Of a stretch of 64,000 nt of DNA, positions 17,442-26,249 are shown in pieces. Made by a program: the position numbers and the translations under genes. The DNA is from Pseudomonas bananamidigenes (GTDB lineage: Bacteria > Pseudomonadota > Gammaproteobacteria > Pseudomonadales > Pseudomonadaceae), in the NCBI RefSeq assembly GCF_001679645.1, contig NZ_LRUN01000001.1, positions 62,001-126,000 on the forward strand, read 5' to 3'. Under the pieces are notes generated by a model. The model saw only the letters and a list, made by a program, of their open reading frames with translations, ran no database searches and was not told where the DNA came from. Within the stretch, counting starts at the first letter, position 1; every line of letters begins with the position of its first letter.

Positions 17442-18068
17442 ATGAACTCCGTTTTTATCGTCGACGATCATCCCGTTATTCGCCTTGCCGTTCGAATGCT
17501 TCTGGAACATGAAGGTTATAAAGTCGTCGGGGAAACCGATAATGGCGTCGATGCCATGCAAATGGTCCGTGAATGCGCTCCCGACCTGATCATTCTCGAC
17601 ATCAGTATTCCGAAACTGGACGGGCTGGAAGTTCTGGCCCGCTTCAACGCCATGAGTTCTCCCTTCAAGACGCTGGTCCTGACTGCACAGTGCCCTACAC
17701 TGTTCGGTATCCGCTGCATGCAGTCCGGTGCATCGGGCTATGTGTGCAAACAGGAGGACCTGAGTGAACTCGTCAGCGCAATAAAGGCTGTTCTTTCCGG
17801 TTACAACTATTTTCCCAGCCAGGCACTGAATCCGGTTCGCAATGATGATATTCGCTACGTGGAACTGGAACTTTTCAAGTCGGTAAACGACAGGGAGTTG
17901 ATGGTGTTGCAACTGTTTGCCCAGGGCCGGACAAACAAGGAAATTGCCAAGGGCATGTTTCTCAGCAACAAGACCGTCAGTACTTATAAAAAACGCCTGA
18001 TGCAGAAACTCAAGGCCAAATCCCTTGTAGAACTTATCGAAATGGCCAAACGTAACGCACTCGTGTGA
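17442..18068 (+). CDS. BvgA/RocA2-like response regulator
   Basis: LuxR-family response regulator of 208 residues. The receiver has Asp8-Asp9, the phospho-acceptor Asp53 in LIILDISIP, and Lys near 102 in VCKQEDL. The HTH spans about 145-205 (NDREMLVLQLF-type segment, then NKTVSTYKKRLMQKL). The ATG at 17442 gives the BvgA-type N terminus MNSVFIVDDHPV; another ATG lies at 17430. It directly precedes a BvgS-like kinase with an eight-base gap. From memory, P. aeruginosa RocA2/RocS2 also lies beside a dGTPase-like gene and a YqjD/E cluster, so orthology is likely but not proven. Confidence 0.88.
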   Translation: MNSVFIVDDHPVIRLAVRMLLEHEGYKVVGETDNGVDAMQMVRECAPDLIILDISIPKLDGLEVLARFNAMSSPFKTLVLTAQCPTLFGIRCMQSGASGYVCKQEDLSELVSAIKAVLSGYNYFPSQALNPVRNDDIRYVELELFKSVNDRELMVLQLFAQGRTNKEIAKGMFLSNKTVSTYKKRLMQKLKAKSLVELIEMAKRNALV

Positions 18069-18076
18069 GAGCCAAC

Positions 18077-21000
18077 ATGTCCAGCCATTTAAAGAAGTGT
18101 CTGATCATTGCAAGTACATGCCTGGGGTTAAGTGCTTCAGTAACAGCCACGCCCGCCTCGCCACAAGACTTGACCCTGCTCAGCCGTTCGACCGGCAGAA
18201 CACTGCCGGTACTGCTCGAACCTTCGCAACGGGACTGGCTGAACAGGCGCAACGAACTGATTCTGGGCACCTCCGCTCCCGACTATCCGCCATTCGACAT
18301 GACCGCCAGCGGTCGTGATTACGAAGGTTTCACCGCGGACTACGCCGGAATCATCGGGCAGGCAACCGCCCTGCCGATCAAGGTAAAGCGGTTTTCCAGC
18401 CGAGAAGCCGCCATTGCGGCCCTGATCGACGGCAGCATCGACATGCTCGGGACATCCAACGGGCTGGAAGCGGAGAACCGCAATCTTGTCCTGTCCAGCC
18501 CCTACGCCATCGATCAACCCGTGCTGGTGACCCGCGAAGGCGAAACCCGTTCATTGAGCGAAGGTCTGGCCGGTTTGCGTCTGAGCATGCTGTATCACTA
18601 CCTGCCGCTGGACGAGATCAAGACCCTGTACCCCAAGGCGCTCGTCACGGCCTACCCGTCCTACCAGAACGCTATCAATGCAGTGGCGTTCGATCAGGCG
18701 GACGTGTTTCTCGGCGATACCATTTCCACCCACTACATGATCAGCAAGGGCTACCTGAACAACATCCGCATGGCCAATTTCGGCAAGCACGAAGCGCACG
18801 GTTTCAGTTTCGCCGTGCGTCGTGACAACCCGCAATTGCTGGGCATCATCGATAACGTGCTCAAGGCCGTCCCGGCGAGCGAACGGGAGCATATCGCCAA
18901 ACGCTGGAGTGCCGGCAGCGACACCTTGCTGACCGATCAGAAACTGCAACTGACCCACCGCGAAGAGCAATGGCTGAAAAAACACCCGGTTGTCAGTGTG
19001 GTGGTCAACGAGGCCTTCGCTCCCCTGACATTCTTCGATACCGATGGCAACTTTCGCGGCATCAGCGCCGACCTGCTCGAACTCATACGCCTGCGCACCG
19101 GTCTGCGCTTCGATGTACGCCGCAGCCGCAGTGACGCCGAGATGATCAAGCAGATCGAAAACCGGCAGGTCGACCTGATTGCCGCTCTGCTGCCGACACC
19201 CCGGAGAGAAGAAACCCTCCGATTCAGTCGCCCCTATCTTGAAAACTCCTACGTCCTGCTGACGCGCAAGGCTGCCGACAGTCCGACACACCTCGGACAA
19301 CTCAAGCGCAAGCGCCTGGCCATTGCCCAGGGCAACCCGATGATCGAATATCTGCGCCGCGAGTTTCCCTATATCCAGTTGATCGAAACGCCGGACACCT
19401 TCAGTGCGGTGGCCTTGCTCGACGAAGGTCAGGTCGACGGAGCCGTGAATTCGCTGGTGATCGCCAACTACTTCATCGCCTCACACATTTTCGAACAGCC
19501 GCTACAGATCACCACCACCATCGGTACGCGCCAGGCAGCGTTTTCCCTGGCAACAGCGCGAGACAACCCCGAACTGAGTTCGATCATCGACAAGACGCTG
19601 ATGAGCATCACGCCCGAGGAGCTGGGTATCATCAATGGCCGCTGGCGTGGTTATTCAAGTGTTTCCCAGGGTGCGTGGCACCAATACCGGCGTCTCTTCT
19701 ATCAAGTCATAGGCGGTGCCGGCCTGCTTCTGCTGCTTTCACTGTTCTGGAATGCCTACATGCGCCGCCAGATCAGGCAGCGAAAATCAGCCGAACGCGC
19801 CCTGAGCGACCAGCTGGAGTTCATGCGCTCGTTGCTCAACGGCACGCCGCATCCAATCTATGTGCGTGATCGGCAGGGACTGCTGCAAAGTTGCAACGAC
19901 AGCTACCTGGAAACCTTCAATGTCCGGCGCGAAGACGTCATCGGCAAAAGCGTCATGGAGGGAGCCCTCAACAACGCATACGAAGCCAGGGTTTTCCAGG
20001 CCGATTACCAGCGAGTGGTGACCGAGGGCAAGCCGCTTGTGCTCGACCGGCCACTGCACATCGGCGACCGACGCCTGACGATCTATCACTGGATCCTGCC
20101 GTATCGCGACTCCAGCGGTGACGTTCAGGGCATCATCGGTGGCTGGATCGACATCAGCGAGCGTCATGAACTGTTCGATGAACTGCGCACCGCCAAGGAG
20201 CGGGCGGACGATGCCAACCGGGCCAAGAGTACGTTTCTGGCGACCATGAGCCACGAAATCCGTACACCGATGAACGCGGTGATCGGCATGCTCGAGTTAT
20301 CCCTCAAACGCATGGACAAAATGCACCCGGACCGCGCCAACATCGAAACCGCCTACAGTTCGGCCAAGGACCTGCTGGGGTTGATCGGTGACATCCTGGA
20401 TATCGCCCGGATCGAATCCGGACGTCTGAGTCTGAGCCCCCAGCGCGTCAACCTCGTCGGGACCATCGGTTCGGTGATCAGGATTTTCGAAGGTCTGGCC
20501 CGTCAGAAACATCTGGATCTGACGCTGAATGTCTCCCCTCCCGGACTGGACGTCGACGTGCACCTGGACCCTCTGCGCTTCAAGCAGGTACTGTCGAACC
20601 TGATCAGTAATGCCATCAAGTTCACCGAGCATGGCCAGGTGCAGGTCTCGCTGGAAGTGCTGGCCGGCGAACGCCCCGATTGCTCCCGGGTGAAATTGAC
20701 CGTACAGGACAGCGGCATCGGTATCACGGCCGAGGATCAACGGCGTCTGTTCGAACCTTTCGCTCAGGCCCGCCATGGCAAGTGCCGGGCAATCGGCGGT
20801 GCCGGGCTGGGCCTGGTCATCAGCCGAAATCTTTGCGAAATGATGGGTGGCGAACTGCAATTGAGCAGCCAGCCGGGGGGCGGCACCCAAGTCAGTGTGT
20901 CGTTGCCCCTGGCGACCCTGCCCGCGCAAGTGACCGGCCCGGAACTGGAACCGCAGATCCAGACCGCCCTCACCCCTCTGAACGTGCTGATTGTCGACGA

Positions 21001-21733
21001 TCATCCGGCCAACCGCCTGCTGATGTGTCAACAACTGGAGTACCTCGGTCATCGATACAGCATCGCCGAAGAGGGACGCAGCGCGTTGGAACAATGGAAA
21101 GGCAGCACATTCGACCTGGTCATCGCCGATTGCAACATGCCCGTCATGAACGGATATGAGCTGACCCGGGCGATCCGCCGCCATGAAAGGCTCACGCAAC
21201 GGCCGGCCTGCGTGGTACTCGGGTTTACGGCCAATGCCCAGCCGGAAGAGATCCTGCGCTGCAAGCAGGCCGGCATGAACGAATGCCTGTTCAAACCCCT
21301 GAGCCTGAGCATCCTGAGCCAGTGGGTCGACAACGTACGCCCCCTGTTTCGTGCGCCGCCGTTCAACTTGCAGGGAATGCAATCGCTGACGGGTGGAAAT
21401 CCGGCGCAGATGCGACGACTGCTGAGCGAATTGCTCAAAAGCAGTCGGCAGGATCGCCAGGACCTGCAGACCCTGTCCCGAAGAGGTGACCCAAAGGCGC
21501 TGGCCGAGATTGCGCACCGGATCAAAGGCGCTGCACGCATCGCCCAAGCCGCACACCTGATCGAGCGCTGTGATGCCCTTGAACAGGCATGTCTGCAGGC
21601 ATTGCCGCAATGCGAGATCGAACGCCGATGCGAAGACGGCCATAACGCCATCCTCGAACTGGAAATGGCACTGGAGAGAGCACTTGAGCAACAACAGGTG
21701 CAGTCGGGACAGAGCAGAGTGAGCGGGCCTTAA
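18077..21733 (+). CDS. BvgS/RocS2-like unorthodox hybrid sensor kinase
   Basis: Membrane phosphorelay kinase of 1218 residues. In order it has a signal peptide (to about 25), two tandem periplasmic solute-binding (SBP_bac_3) domains (about 45-270 and 285-510) and a membrane helix near 540-560. These are followed by a PAS domain, HisKA with MSHEIRTPMNAVIG, HATPase, a receiver with Asp in LVIADCNMPVMNGYE, and a C-terminal Hpt with AHRIKGAARIAQ. This is the BvgS/EvgS plan, of similar length (BvgS 1238). It presumably phosphorylates the regulator just upstream. An in-frame GTG at 18065 overlaps that gene's stop, but the ATG at 18077 is more likely. Confidence 0.92.
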   Translation: MSSHLKKCLIIASTCLGLSASVTATPASPQDLTLLSRSTGRTLPVLLEPSQRDWLNRRNELILGTSAPDYPPFDMTASGRDYEGFTADYAGIIGQATALPIKVKRFSSREAAIAALIDGSIDMLGTSNGLEAENRNLVLSSPYAIDQPVLVTREGETRSLSEGLAGLRLSMLYHYLPLDEIKTLYPKALVTAYPSYQNAINAVAFDQADVFLGDTISTHYMISKGYLNNIRMANFGKHEAHGFSFAVRRDNPQLLGIIDNVLKAVPASEREHIAKRWSAGSDTLLTDQKLQLTHREEQWLKKHPVVSVVVNEAFAPLTFFDTDGNFRGISADLLELIRLRTGLRFDVRRSRSDAEMIKQIENRQVDLIAALLPTPRREETLRFSRPYLENSYVLLTRKAADSPTHLGQLKRKRLAIAQGNPMIEYLRREFPYIQLIETPDTFSAVALLDEGQVDGAVNSLVIANYFIASHIFEQPLQITTTIGTRQAAFSLATARDNPELSSIIDKTLMSITPEELGIINGRWRGYSSVSQGAWHQYRRLFYQVIGGAGLLLLLSLFWNAYMRRQIRQRKSAERALSDQLEFMRSLLNGTPHPIYVRDRQGLLQSCNDSYLETFNVRREDVIGKSVMEGALNNAYEARVFQADYQRVVTEGKPLVLDRPLHIGDRRLTIYHWILPYRDSSGDVQGIIGGWIDISERHELFDELRTAKERADDANRAKSTFLATMSHEIRTPMNAVIGMLELSLKRMDKMHPDRANIETAYSSAKDLLGLIGDILDIARIESGRLSLSPQRVNLVGTIGSVIRIFEGLARQKHLDLTLNVSPPGLDVDVHLDPLRFKQVLSNLISNAIKFTEHGQVQVSLEVLAGERPDCSRVKLTVQDSGIGITAEDQRRLFEPFAQARHGKCRAIGGAGLGLVISRNLCEMMGGELQLSSQPGGGTQVSVSLPLATLPAQVTGPELEPQIQTALTPLNVLIVDDHPANRLLMCQQLEYLGHRYSIAEEGRSALEQWKGSTFDLVIADCNMPVMNGYELTRAIRRHERLTQRPACVVLGFTANAQPEEILRCKQAGMNECLFKPLSLSILSQWVDNVRPLFRAPPFNLQGMQSLTGGNPAQMRRLLSELLKSSRQDRQDLQTLSRRGDPKALAEIAHRIKGAARIAQAAHLIERCDALEQACLQALPQCEIERRCEDGHNAILELEMALERALEQQQVQSGQSRVSGP

Positions 21734-21740
21734 CTATGCT
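21734..21740 (+). promoter_or_regulatory. Candidate RpoS-like -10 element for the HD-GYP gene
   Basis: CTATGCT followed by TGAG begins right after the kinase stop codon and lies 42 bases before the HD-GYP start. The 13-mer ACTATGCTTGAGC recurs upstream of sagS. Confidence 0.4.
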
Positions 21741-21782
21741 TGAGCGCTGAGCAGTGTGTTTTTTCAACACGGAGAGTCCGCA

Positions 21783-24728
21783 ATGCCCAGCCCACTGCGC
21801 CCGGAACAACGCCGGTTTCCCTTACATGTGCACATCAGCGTCATGTTCACCTTTCTGCTGTTGCTCACCGGTGTGGTACTGGGGCTGTTCAACTATCGGC
21901 AGACCACGCAGATCATCCTGTCGAGCGGCGAAAAACTGTTTGAACGCATCGAACAGGATGTGCGCGTCGATCTGCAATCGACCTACACACCGATCCGGCA
22001 CTTGCTCAGCCTGCTCGCGGACACGACGGGAACCCGGGCCACCACACTGGAACAGCGTCTGACGCTGCTCAAGCCATTCAGCCAGTCGCTGGCGGACAAT
22101 CCCGACCTGGCTTCGCTGTATCTGGGGTACGACAACGGTGATTTCTTCATGGTACGGCCATTGCGCACCGCGCCACTGAAGACAGTTCTCAAGGCCCCGG
22201 ATGCGGCGGCCTATCAGGTCTGGAGCATCGAACATGACACCAGCGGCAAGGCACGCTCGCAATCATTGTTCTTCGATCGTGAACTGACAGCGATCGGTCG
22301 TACCGATAATCAGGACGACGCCTACGATCCACGTGACCGGGCCTGGTACAAACTCGCGCAGCAGCAGGACGAGCAAGTCACCACCGAGCCCTACGTATTT
22401 TTTTCCACACGCAATGTCGGTACCACCCTTGCCCGGCGCAGCGGCGAACACGCAGTCATCGCCGCCGACCTGACCCTCGATGCACTGTCGGCGACCCTGA
22501 TCAAGCATGTGGTGACACCGGCGACCGAAATCGTCCTCTACGATGCCGATGGCAACGCCGTGGCATACCCTGACAGCCGCCGGTTGATCGTCGATGACCA
22601 GAGCGCGCGACTGGCCCGGGCGGCAGACCTGAGCCCGAGCCTGCATGCCCTGTTGACTGGCGAACACCCGGGCAACCGACTGAACGCCGACGGGCGACGT
22701 TGGATCTTCGCCCGCAGCCACTTGCAGGAAGGTGGACCCAAAGGCCTGCAGATGGCCTTGCTGGTGCCGGAGGACGAGTTACTGGTCGATGCCTATCGCA
22801 TGCGCTGGCAAGGTGCGTTGATCACGCTCGCTACGTTGTTGCTGTGTCTGCCGCTGGGCTGGCTGATTTCACGGATTCTGGTCAAGCCGCTGCACGCACT
22901 GGTCAGGGAGGCCGATGCGATTCGCAGTTTCGACTTCAACTTCCCCGTGACACGGCGCTCGCCGGTGCTGGAGGTCGATCAGTTGAGCCTGTCGATGGCG
23001 CGCATGAAAGACACCCTGGCCAGTTTCTTTCGCATCACCGACAGTCTGACTGCCGAAACTCGCTTCGCCCCGCTGCTGCAACGGGTGCTGTTCGAAACGG
23101 TGCAGATCGCCCAGGCCCAGGCGGGACTGATTTATCTGCGCGAAAGCGATGGCAAGCGCATTGAACCTTATGGTCTGGTGATCGATGGTGTTTCCCGGAC
23201 GCCGTCCGAGTTCGATGTTCAAGGCTACGACCTTGATGCCACACAACGTCCCGAATGGTTCGGGCAACTGGTGCAGGCCGACAACACCGTGACCGGTCTG
23301 GGCTTCGAACAGGCCGCCGATCTGCAAAAAGTCCTGCTGGCCATGGCCACGCCCAGGGTTCATCTGATCGGCCTGCGCCTGCACAATCGACACAACGAGA
23401 CGGTCGGCCTGCTGTTGCTGCTGATCAACGACAGCGGCACGGTTGCCGACCAGGAAAAACTGCGCCCGGACCGCATCGCATTCCTGCAGGCCGTGTCCGG
23501 CGCCGCGACAGTGAGTATCGAAAGTCAGCGCCTGCAGGCCCGACAGAAACAACTGCTGGATGCGTTCATTCAACTGCTGGCCGGTGCAATCGATGCCAAG
23601 AGTCCTTACACCGGCGGACACTGCCAGCGCGTGCCGGAACTGACCCTGATGCTCGCTCGTGCCGCCGCAGCCAGCGAGGCGCCGGCCTTCAGCGATTACC
23701 AGCCCGGTGAGGACGAATGGGAAGCCTTGCACATCGCCGCGTGGCTGCACGACTGCGGCAAGGTCACGACTCCGGAATACGTCGTCGACAAAGCCACCAA
23801 ACTGGAAACCCTGAACGACCGCATCCATGAAATCCGCACCCGGTTCGAAGTGCTCAAGCGCGATGCCTGGATCAGTTACTGGCAGGCGCTGGCGTCGGGT
23901 GGCGATGAACAGCAACTGGCCGGTTTGCGAGACGCAACACTCATGGCTCTGGATGACGACTTCGGTTTTGTCGCCCGCTGCAATCTGGGTAGCGAAGCCA
24001 TGGCCGAAACCGACCTGCAGCGTCTCGAGGATATCGCGCAGCGCACCTGGACGCGCACCCTGGATGATCGCCTGGGTGTGTCCTGGGAAGAAAACCGGCG
24101 TCAGGCGCGCACGTCGGCACCGACCTTGCCGGTCAGCGAAAAACTGTTGGCGGACAAGCCCGAGCACTTGCTCGAACGCAGCGACGGCGAGCTGATCCCG
24201 GAAGACAATCCGTGGGGATTCAAACTCGACGTCCCGCGTTACAAATACAACCGAGGCGAGCTTTACAACCTGAGCATTCCTCGCGGCACCCTGACCCGCG
24301 AAGAACGCTACATCATCAACCACCACATGGTGCAGACGATCCTGATGCTCAGTCATCTGCCCTTCCCCGGGCACCTGAACAACGTGGCGGAAATTGCCGG
24401 CGGCCACCATGAAAAAATGGACGGCACCGGTTACCCGAAACGTTTGAAACGCGAGGAAATGAGCCTGCCTGCGCGAATGATGGCGATCGCCGATATCTTT
24501 GAAGCCCTGACCGCCGCCGACCGCCCTTACAAAAAGGCCAAGACGCTCAGCGAAGCGCTGGCAATCATGGCCACCATGTGCCGCGAGGCGCATATCGACG
24601 CCGAGCTGTTCGGCCTGTTCATCCGCGAACGCGTTTACCTGCAATATGCCGGCCGCTTCCTCGACCCGCAGCAGGTCGATTTGGTAGATCCCGCCGGCGT
24701 GTTGCGCAAGGCGGGTCTGGCGGCGTGA
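21783..24728 (+). CDS. dCache-HAMP-GAF-HD-GYP protein with insertion in the HD-GYP domain
   Basis: A membrane-bound putative c-di-GMP phosphodiesterase of 981 residues. A membrane helix (about 22-45) is followed by a periplasmic Cache-like sensor, a second helix (about 340-360), HAMP, a GAF-like domain (about 415-590), and HD-GYP. The HD motif WLHDCGKV lies near residue 656 and HHEKMDGTGYP near 875-885. Canonical HD-GYP domains have about 60-70 residues between these; here there are about 225, so roughly 150 residues are inserted. All motif residues appear intact. The ATG at 21783 follows ACGGAGAG. Confidence 0.88.
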   Translation: MPSPLRPEQRRFPLHVHISVMFTFLLLLTGVVLGLFNYRQTTQIILSSGEKLFERIEQDVRVDLQSTYTPIRHLLSLLADTTGTRATTLEQRLTLLKPFSQSLADNPDLASLYLGYDNGDFFMVRPLRTAPLKTVLKAPDAAAYQVWSIEHDTSGKARSQSLFFDRELTAIGRTDNQDDAYDPRDRAWYKLAQQQDEQVTTEPYVFFSTRNVGTTLARRSGEHAVIAADLTLDALSATLIKHVVTPATEIVLYDADGNAVAYPDSRRLIVDDQSARLARAADLSPSLHALLTGEHPGNRLNADGRRWIFARSHLQEGGPKGLQMALLVPEDELLVDAYRMRWQGALITLATLLLCLPLGWLISRILVKPLHALVREADAIRSFDFNFPVTRRSPVLEVDQLSLSMARMKDTLASFFRITDSLTAETRFAPLLQRVLFETVQIAQAQAGLIYLRESDGKRIEPYGLVIDGVSRTPSEFDVQGYDLDATQRPEWFGQLVQADNTVTGLGFEQAADLQKVLLAMATPRVHLIGLRLHNRHNETVGLLLLLINDSGTVADQEKLRPDRIAFLQAVSGAATVSIESQRLQARQKQLLDAFIQLLAGAIDAKSPYTGGHCQRVPELTLMLARAAAASEAPAFSDYQPGEDEWEALHIAAWLHDCGKVTTPEYVVDKATKLETLNDRIHEIRTRFEVLKRDAWISYWQALASGGDEQQLAGLRDATLMALDDDFGFVARCNLGSEAMAETDLQRLEDIAQRTWTRTLDDRLGVSWEENRRQARTSAPTLPVSEKLLADKPEHLLERSDGELIPEDNPWGFKLDVPRYKYNRGELYNLSIPRGTLTREERYIINHHMVQTILMLSHLPFPGHLNNVAEIAGGHHEKMDGTGYPKRLKREEMSLPARMMAIADIFEALTAADRPYKKAKTLSEALAIMATMCREAHIDAELFGLFIRERVYLQYAGRFLDPQQVDLVDPAGVLRKAGLAA

Positions 24729-25211
24729 TCAGCAGTCGGTCAGGCGCAGGAAGATCGCCGCCAGTCGTTCGATACCGGCCTGATCTTCTGTGCCGAAGCG
24801 GGCCAGCTTCGGACTGTCGAGGTCGAGGACGCCAATCAGACGACCGTCCTTGACCAGCGGCACCACCAGTTCGCTGTTCGATGCGCTGTCACAGGCGATG
24901 TGACCGGGGAATGCGTGAACGTCTTCGACCCGTTGGCTCTGCAGGCTGGCCGCCGCCGCGCCACACACGCCGCGACCGAACGGAATGCGTACGCAGGCGA
25001 TCTGGCCCTGGAACGGGCCCAGCACCAGCTCTTCATTGCGATTGAGGTAGAAACCGGCCCAGTTCAGGTCGTCGAGCTGGTTGAACAGGAACGCCGAAAA
25101 CTGTGCGGCGTTGGCGATGAAATCGCGCTCGTCCGCCAGCAGCGACTCCAGTTGCGCGGCCAGCATCCCATAGCCTTCCAGACCCTGGCCGCTCTGTTGC
25201 AAATCAATCAT
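24729..25211 (-). CDS. Free methionine-R-sulfoxide reductase (GAF type)
   Basis: Reduces free methionine-R-sulfoxide in the cytoplasm. The 160-residue GAF-domain protein has Cys73, Cys83 and Cys107. Their spacing, 10 and 24 residues, equals that of the E. coli enzyme (Cys84, 94, 118). Supporting motifs are NWAGFYL, IPFGRGVCG and LDLDSPKLARF. The ATG at 25211 overlaps the stop of the DUF815 gene upstream in ATGA, so the two are translated together from one mRNA. Confidence 0.92.
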   Translation of the reverse strand: MIDLQQSGQGLEGYGMLAAQLESLLADERDFIANAAQFSAFLFNQLDDLNWAGFYLNRNEELVLGPFQGQIACVRIPFGRGVCGAAAASLQSQRVEDVHAFPGHIACDSASNSELVVPLVKDGRLIGVLDLDSPKLARFGTEDQAGIERLAAIFLRLTDC

Positions 25212-26098
25212 GCCTTGTGCTCCAGCAATTTCAGTCCCACCCAATAGCGGGCGAATTGGTATGCGCAACGTCCGTTGCGGTTGCCGCGGCCGGTTGCCCA
25301 GCGTACGGCTTGAATGTCCAGTTGTTCGTCGCGCTGCCAGCTCAGCCCGGCCCTGGAGGCCAGCTGGCCGATCCAGTGTTCGACAACATTGAGGAAGTGT
25401 TCCTGGGTAAACGGATAGAACGACAGCCACAGGCCGAAGCGATCCGACAGGGCGATCTTGTCTTCCACCGCCTCGCTGGGATGCAGCTCGCCATCGACGC
25501 GCTTCCAGTTTTCGTTGTCGCTTTCCTTTTCCGGCACCAGGTGACGACGGTTGGAGGTCGCGTACAGCAACACGTTGTCCGGCGCCTGTTCCAGCGAGCC
25601 ATCCAGCACGCTTTTCAGCACCCGGTAATCGCCTTCGCCGGACTCGAACGACAGATCATCGCAAAACAGCACGAAACGCTGTGGCAGTTTGGCGACCTGC
25701 TCCACCACCCGCGGCAGGTCCGCCAGATGATCGCGCTCGATCTCGATCAGGCGCAGGCCGGCCTTGGCGTGTTCGGCCAGCAGCGCCCGCACCAGCGAGG
25801 ATTTCCCGGTCCCGCGCGAGCCCCAGAGCAGCGCATGGTTGGCCGGCATGCCGTCGAGGAACTGTTGGGTATTTCGGCCCAGTTGCTCCAGTTGCCGATC
25901 GACACCGATCAGGTCCGACAAACGCATGTCGAGGCTGACCTCCAGTGGCAGCAGGTAGCCGCTGCGCCCGTCGCGCTGCCAGCGGGCAGCCAGGCAAGTA
26001 CCCCAGTCGATGAGCGGGCGTGGCGCCGGCAGCAACGGTTCGATTCGCGCCAGAACCGACTCTGCGCGCTCAAGAAAAGCATTCAATCGGGAATCCAC
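25208..26098 (-). CDS. DUF815 AAA-type ATP-binding protein
   Basis: Cytoplasmic ATPase of the DUF815 family, 296 residues. Walker A is GSRGTGKSSL near residue 94, Walker B is FVLFCDDLSFE near 150, and a sensor-like YATSNRRHL lies near 185. The family resembles AAA proteins such as DnaA/DnaC-type loaders, but its function is unknown. It is the first gene of a pair with free-methionine sulfoxide reductase (four-base overlap). It is divergent from sagS, with about 150 bases between. Confidence 0.85.
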   Translation of the reverse strand: MDSRLNAFLERAESVLARIEPLLPAPRPLIDWGTCLAARWQRDGRSGYLLPLEVSLDMRLSDLIGVDRQLEQLGRNTQQFLDGMPANHALLWGSRGTGKSSLVRALLAEHAKAGLRLIEIERDHLADLPRVVEQVAKLPQRFVLFCDDLSFESGEGDYRVLKSVLDGSLEQAPDNVLLYATSNRRHLVPEKESDNENWKRVDGELHPSEAVEDKIALSDRFGLWLSFYPFTQEHFLNVVEHWIGQLASRAGLSWQRDEQLDIQAVRWATGRGNRNGRCAYQFARYWVGLKLLEHKA

Positions 26099-26220
26099 GT
26101 CTTCTCCTCGGGCGGGTTGGCAGTGATGATGACAAAGCAGCGACAGACAATAGCGTTCGACACCCGTCCCGGCCCTTGTTACAAGGCTATGCGGGAACTC
26201 CGGTATCCATGCATGATCGA

Positions 26221-26227
26221 CTATGCT
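26221..26227 (+). promoter_or_regulatory. Candidate RpoS-like -10 element for sagS
   Basis: CTATGCTTGAGC lies about 25 bases upstream of the sagS start and shares the 13-mer ACTATGCTTGAGC with the site before the HD-GYP gene. Confidence 0.4.
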
Positions 26228-26249
26228 TGAGCAGCGAAGGGAAACGTAA

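Noticed and set aside
20297..24644. Long minus-strand frames (about 465 and 590 codons) opposite the hybrid kinase and HD-GYP genes
   Set aside because: They mirror codon bias of the forward genes and show no family motif.
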